Shown here piece by piece: positions 5,898 to 7,144 of a DNA stretch of 7,144 nt. Positions within the stretch are counted from its first letter, which is position 1. Each line of letters opens with the position of its first letter. Source of the DNA: JAUVXJ01 sp034430275 (lineage in GTDB: Bacteria > Chloroflexota > Anaerolineae > UBA7937 > B3-Chlor); assembly GCA_034430275.1 (NCBI GenBank), contig DAOUEW010000301.1, positions 1 through 7,144 of the forward strand, written 5' to 3'. The position numbers and the translations under genes are program-made. The notes under the pieces were generated by a model. That model saw only the letters and a program-made list of their open reading frames with translations. It was not told the DNA's origin and made no database searches.

Positions 5898-6518
5898 CTA
5901 GCCCTTGACCGCACTCTTGACCGTCACCAGTCCGCCCCTGGCTCCGGGCACGGCGCCCCTCACCGCCAGCAGATTTCGTTCCGGGTCGACTAGGACGACT
6001 TGCAGATTCTGAACAGTGACACGCTCGTGGCCCATGTGGCCGGCCATACGCATACCCTTGAAGACCCTCCCAGGCGTGGACGTGGACCCTATAGAGCCAG
6101 GAGCCCTGGCCCGGTCCGACTGTCCATGGGTAATGGGTCCTCCGCTAAAGCCATGTCGCTTCATGGCTCCAGCGAACCCCTTGCCTTTCGAGATGCCGGT
6201 CACGTCTACGAGGTCACCAACGGCGAACACGCTGGCATCGAGCTTCTGCCCGACCTCATACGCCGAGACGTCGTCCACACTGACCTCTCTGGCGTATCGT
6301 AGGTCCGGCACCCCCTTCGGCAGATGGCCCCGTTGGGGCTTGTTCAGGCGTCTTGCTTCTCCAAAGCCCAACTGGATGGCCTCGTACCCGTCCCTTTTTT
6401 CGGTCTTGATCTGCGTCACGTAGCAGGGCCCTGCCTCGATGACGGTCACCGGAATCGCCTCCCCGGTGTCATCGAAGACCTGGGTCATCCCTACTTTCTT
6501 GCCTAGGATTCCTTTCAT
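5898..6518 (-). CDS. rplC: 50S ribosomal protein L3
   Basis: L3 starts 50S assembly with L24 and sends a central extension to the peptidyl-transferase centre. From ATG at 6518 the product is 206 residues: MKGILGKKVGMTQVFDDTG, then GISKGKGFAGAMKRHGFSGGP (about 108-128), the active-site extension THGQSDRARAPGSIGSTSTPG (130-150) and RVFKGMRMAGHMG (151-163). No glutamine follows GSIG, where E. coli L3 has its PrmB-methylated glutamine, so that modification is not expected. A GTG two codons upstream (6524) is only 1 base from the AGGGAG site, whereas the ATG is 7 bases away, so I take the ATG. It is preceded by a structured 93-base gap after rpsJ. The stop is TAG. Confidence 0.98.
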   Translation of the reverse strand: MKGILGKKVGMTQVFDDTGEAIPVTVIEAGPCYVTQIKTEKRDGYEAIQLGFGEARRLNKPQRGHLPKGVPDLRYAREVSVDDVSAYEVGQKLDASVFAVGDLVDVTGISKGKGFAGAMKRHGFSGGPITHGQSDRARAPGSIGSTSTPGRVFKGMRMAGHMGHERVTVQNLQVVLVDPERNLLAVRGAVPGARGGLVTVKSAVKG

Positions 6519-6525
6519 CGCCACT

Positions 6526-6531
6526 CTCCCT
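6526..6531 (-). promoter_or_regulatory. Shine-Dalgarno site deciding the ATG start of rplC
   Basis: The reverse strand reads AGGGAG followed by 7 bases and ATG at 6518. The competing GTG at 6524 is a single base away, too close for ordinary initiation. The first two bases of the site fall in the 3' arm of the proximal hairpin of the leader. Confidence 0.75.
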
Positions 6532-6537
6532 GCGGGG

Positions 6538-6605
6538 TGGGACTATCCGCAGATGTGTGAAAAAGTCATCTCCGCCTGGCTGCGGCAACCCACAAACTGG
6601 GACTA
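6538..6605. repeat. Direct repeat of TGGGACTA, 60 bases apart
   Basis: The octamer TGGGACTA occurs at 6538-6545 and 6598-6605 on the plus strand (TAGTCCCA in the mRNA sense). Each copy is followed in the mRNA by a CCGCAG hexamer, 12 bases downstream in the first copy and 2 in the second, which suggests a decayed duplication within the leader or a repeated protein or RNA site. Confidence 0.5.
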
Positions 6606-6611
6606 CGGCAC

Positions 6612-6920
6612 CTAGAGCTTGATCTCTATGTCCACCCCAGCCGGCAGGTTCAGGCGCATCAGCGTATCGATTGTCTTGGAGCCGGGTTCGACGACGTCTA
6701 TCAGCCGCTTGTGCGTACGTATCTCGAACTGTTCGCGAGAATCCTTGTCGATGAATGGCGACCGGATCACAGTGTACTTCTCCACCTTGGTGGGCAAGGG
6801 CACTGGTCCCACTATGATCGCCCCAGTACTCTCCGCCGCCTCCACGATTCTGCGCGCCGATTGGTCGAGTACTTTGTGATCGTATGCCTTCAAGCGGATT
6901 CTGATCTTTTCCCTAGCCAT
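6612..6920 (-). CDS. rpsJ: 30S ribosomal protein S10 (NusE)
   Basis: S10 is a 30S head protein beside S3 and S14; free S10 also acts as NusE, pairing with NusB in antitermination and contacting NusG to couple transcription and translation. The 102-residue product shows KIRIRLKAYDHKVLDQSARRI (about 5-25), GPVPLPTKVEKYTVIRSPF (about 38-56), the loop and strand DSREQFEIRTHKRLIDV (about 60-76), and the PAGVDIEIKL C-terminus. Phenylalanine replaces the SPH histidine common in E. coli-type S10. The start is ATG at 6920. The upstream GAGGT is about 13 bases away, so the ribosome-binding site is weak. It is the first gene of the S10 cluster, 83 bases after tuf. The stop is TAG. Confidence 0.99.
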   Translation of the reverse strand: MAREKIRIRLKAYDHKVLDQSARRIVEAAESTGAIIVGPVPLPTKVEKYTVIRSPFIDKDSREQFEIRTHKRLIDVVEPGSKTIDTLMRLNLPAGVDIEIKL

Positions 6921-7003
6921 CTATACTGCTTCTACCTCGTGTCCCTCTCTTGGAGCGATGCGCCCTTTGGTGTGCTCAGTGTGCGAACTAGATGGCAAGT
7001 CGC

Positions 7004-7144
7004 TCACTCCAGGATCTTAGTGATCACACCAGCACCAACCGTCCGCCCCCCCTCACGTATGGCGAACTGCGACCCGTCCTCCAGGGCCACCGGCACGATC
7101 AACTCCACCTTGATGTTCACGTTGTCCCCAGGCATCACCATCTC
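7004..7144 (-). CDS. tuf: Elongation factor Tu, C-terminal end (cut by window edge)
   Basis: EF-Tu is the GTPase that brings aminoacyl-tRNA to the ribosomal A site. Only the last 46 residues are present, from the third beta-barrel domain: EMVMPGDNVNIKVELIVPVA, then ALEDGSQFAIREGGRTVGAG, then VITKILE and TGA. MPGD, FAIREGGRTVGAG and VxxI are hallmark domain 3 motifs, and FAIREGGRT contributes to tRNA and EF-Ts contacts. The two adjacent glycine codons with the preceding GAG form a run of seven G (7046-7052). The frame is open to the window edge and the rest of the gene lies beyond 7144. Position immediately before rpsJ is the common arrangement where the str and S10 clusters are joined. Confidence 0.98.
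   Translation of the reverse strand, partial: EMVMPGDNVNIKVELIVPVALEDGSQFAIREGGRTVGAGVITKILE

Larger units (their letters stand above)
6519..6611 (-). promoter_or_regulatory. Structured rpsJ-rplC intergenic leader with alternative hairpins
   Basis: This is the longest gene-free stretch in the window. In the mRNA sense it contains CCGCAG (6585-6580), CTGCGG (6552-6547) and CCGCAG again (6535-6530). The middle hexamer can pair perfectly with either flank, but not both at once. The downstream pairing gives a 6-bp stem with an 11-base loop that takes in the first two bases of the rplC AGGGAG ribosome-binding site (6531-6526). A short AGATG/CATCT stem (6571-6567 with 6555-6551) can also form and competes with the same middle hexamer. 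There is no terminal U-tract, so it does not look like an intrinsic terminator. A role in rplC translation or transcript processing is an inference. Confidence 0.4.

Noticed and set aside
6551..6571. Possible intrinsic terminator between rpsJ and rplC
   Set aside because: The AGATG/CATCT stem is only 5 bp and its T-run lies in the loop instead of after the stem. Termination here would cut off the rest of the S10 operon.
6519..6611. Possible internal promoter upstream of rplC
   Set aside because: A TTGCCG in the mRNA sense has no -10-like hexamer at 16 to 18 bases, and GGATAGT has no partner -35; not enough to call.
7046..7052. Seven-G run in tuf as programmed frameshift
   Set aside because: The run encodes the conserved EGGRT motif in the correct frame and the protein continues to its normal end, so no frameshift is needed.
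1..7144. A novel defence, mobile or biosynthetic system
   Set aside because: Every base is accounted for by canonical str/S10/spc genes and short spacers; no inserted gene, repeat array, integrase, transposase or attachment-like duplication is present.

Overview
The window is a compact block of ribosomal protein genes, all on the minus strand. Read in the direction of transcription (right to left), it runs from the 3' end of an elongation factor Tu gene through a complete S10 operon and into the spc operon: tuf (3' end), rpsJ, rplC, rplD, rplW, rplB, rpsS, rplV, rpsC, rplP, rpmC, rpsQ, rplN, rplX, rplE, rpsN, rpsH (5' part). Fifteen genes are complete and two are cut by the window edges. No gene in the canonical bacterial order is missing, inserted or broken. 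No RNA gene, mobile element, CRISPR array or plus-strand gene is supported, and no gene-free stretch exceeds about 95 bases.

The organism is a bacterium with moderately high G+C. Three features suggest a deep-branching lineage and not an enterobacterium or a typical Firmicute: the zinc-binding short form of S14, L24 with an extra four-cysteine C-terminal insert, and the local wording of L2 and L3 (DHPHGGGEGR preceded by SAMSPR in L2; THGQSDRARAPGSIG in L3). From memory of these families the wording is most like Chloroflexota (Dehalococcoidia or Anaerolineae). This is an inference, not a database result.

Spacing is tight. rpmC and rpsQ overlap by four bases (ATGA). rplW/rplB, rplB/rpsS, rpsQ/rplN and rplD/rplC are 2 to 4 bases apart, and several Shine-Dalgarno (SD) sequences lie inside the last codons of the preceding gene, so transcription as one unit with translational coupling is likely. 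Internal gaps worth noting are tuf-rpsJ (83 bases), rpsJ-rplC (93 bases) and rplE-rpsN (50 bases). No clear intrinsic terminator separates tuf from rpsJ, so the str-type and S10 clusters may be joined.

The products assemble into both subunits. L3, L4, L2, L22, L23, L16, L29, L14, L24 and L5 build the peptidyl-transferase surroundings, exit tunnel and central protuberance of the 50S. S10, S19, S3, S14, S17 and S8 belong to the 30S. EF-Tu delivers aminoacyl-tRNA. Nothing here is an undescribed system. The points most worth a second look are a repeated, mutually exclusive set of complementary hexamers in front of rplC that borders its ribosome-binding site, and the unusual preference for TAG stop codons (9 of 16).
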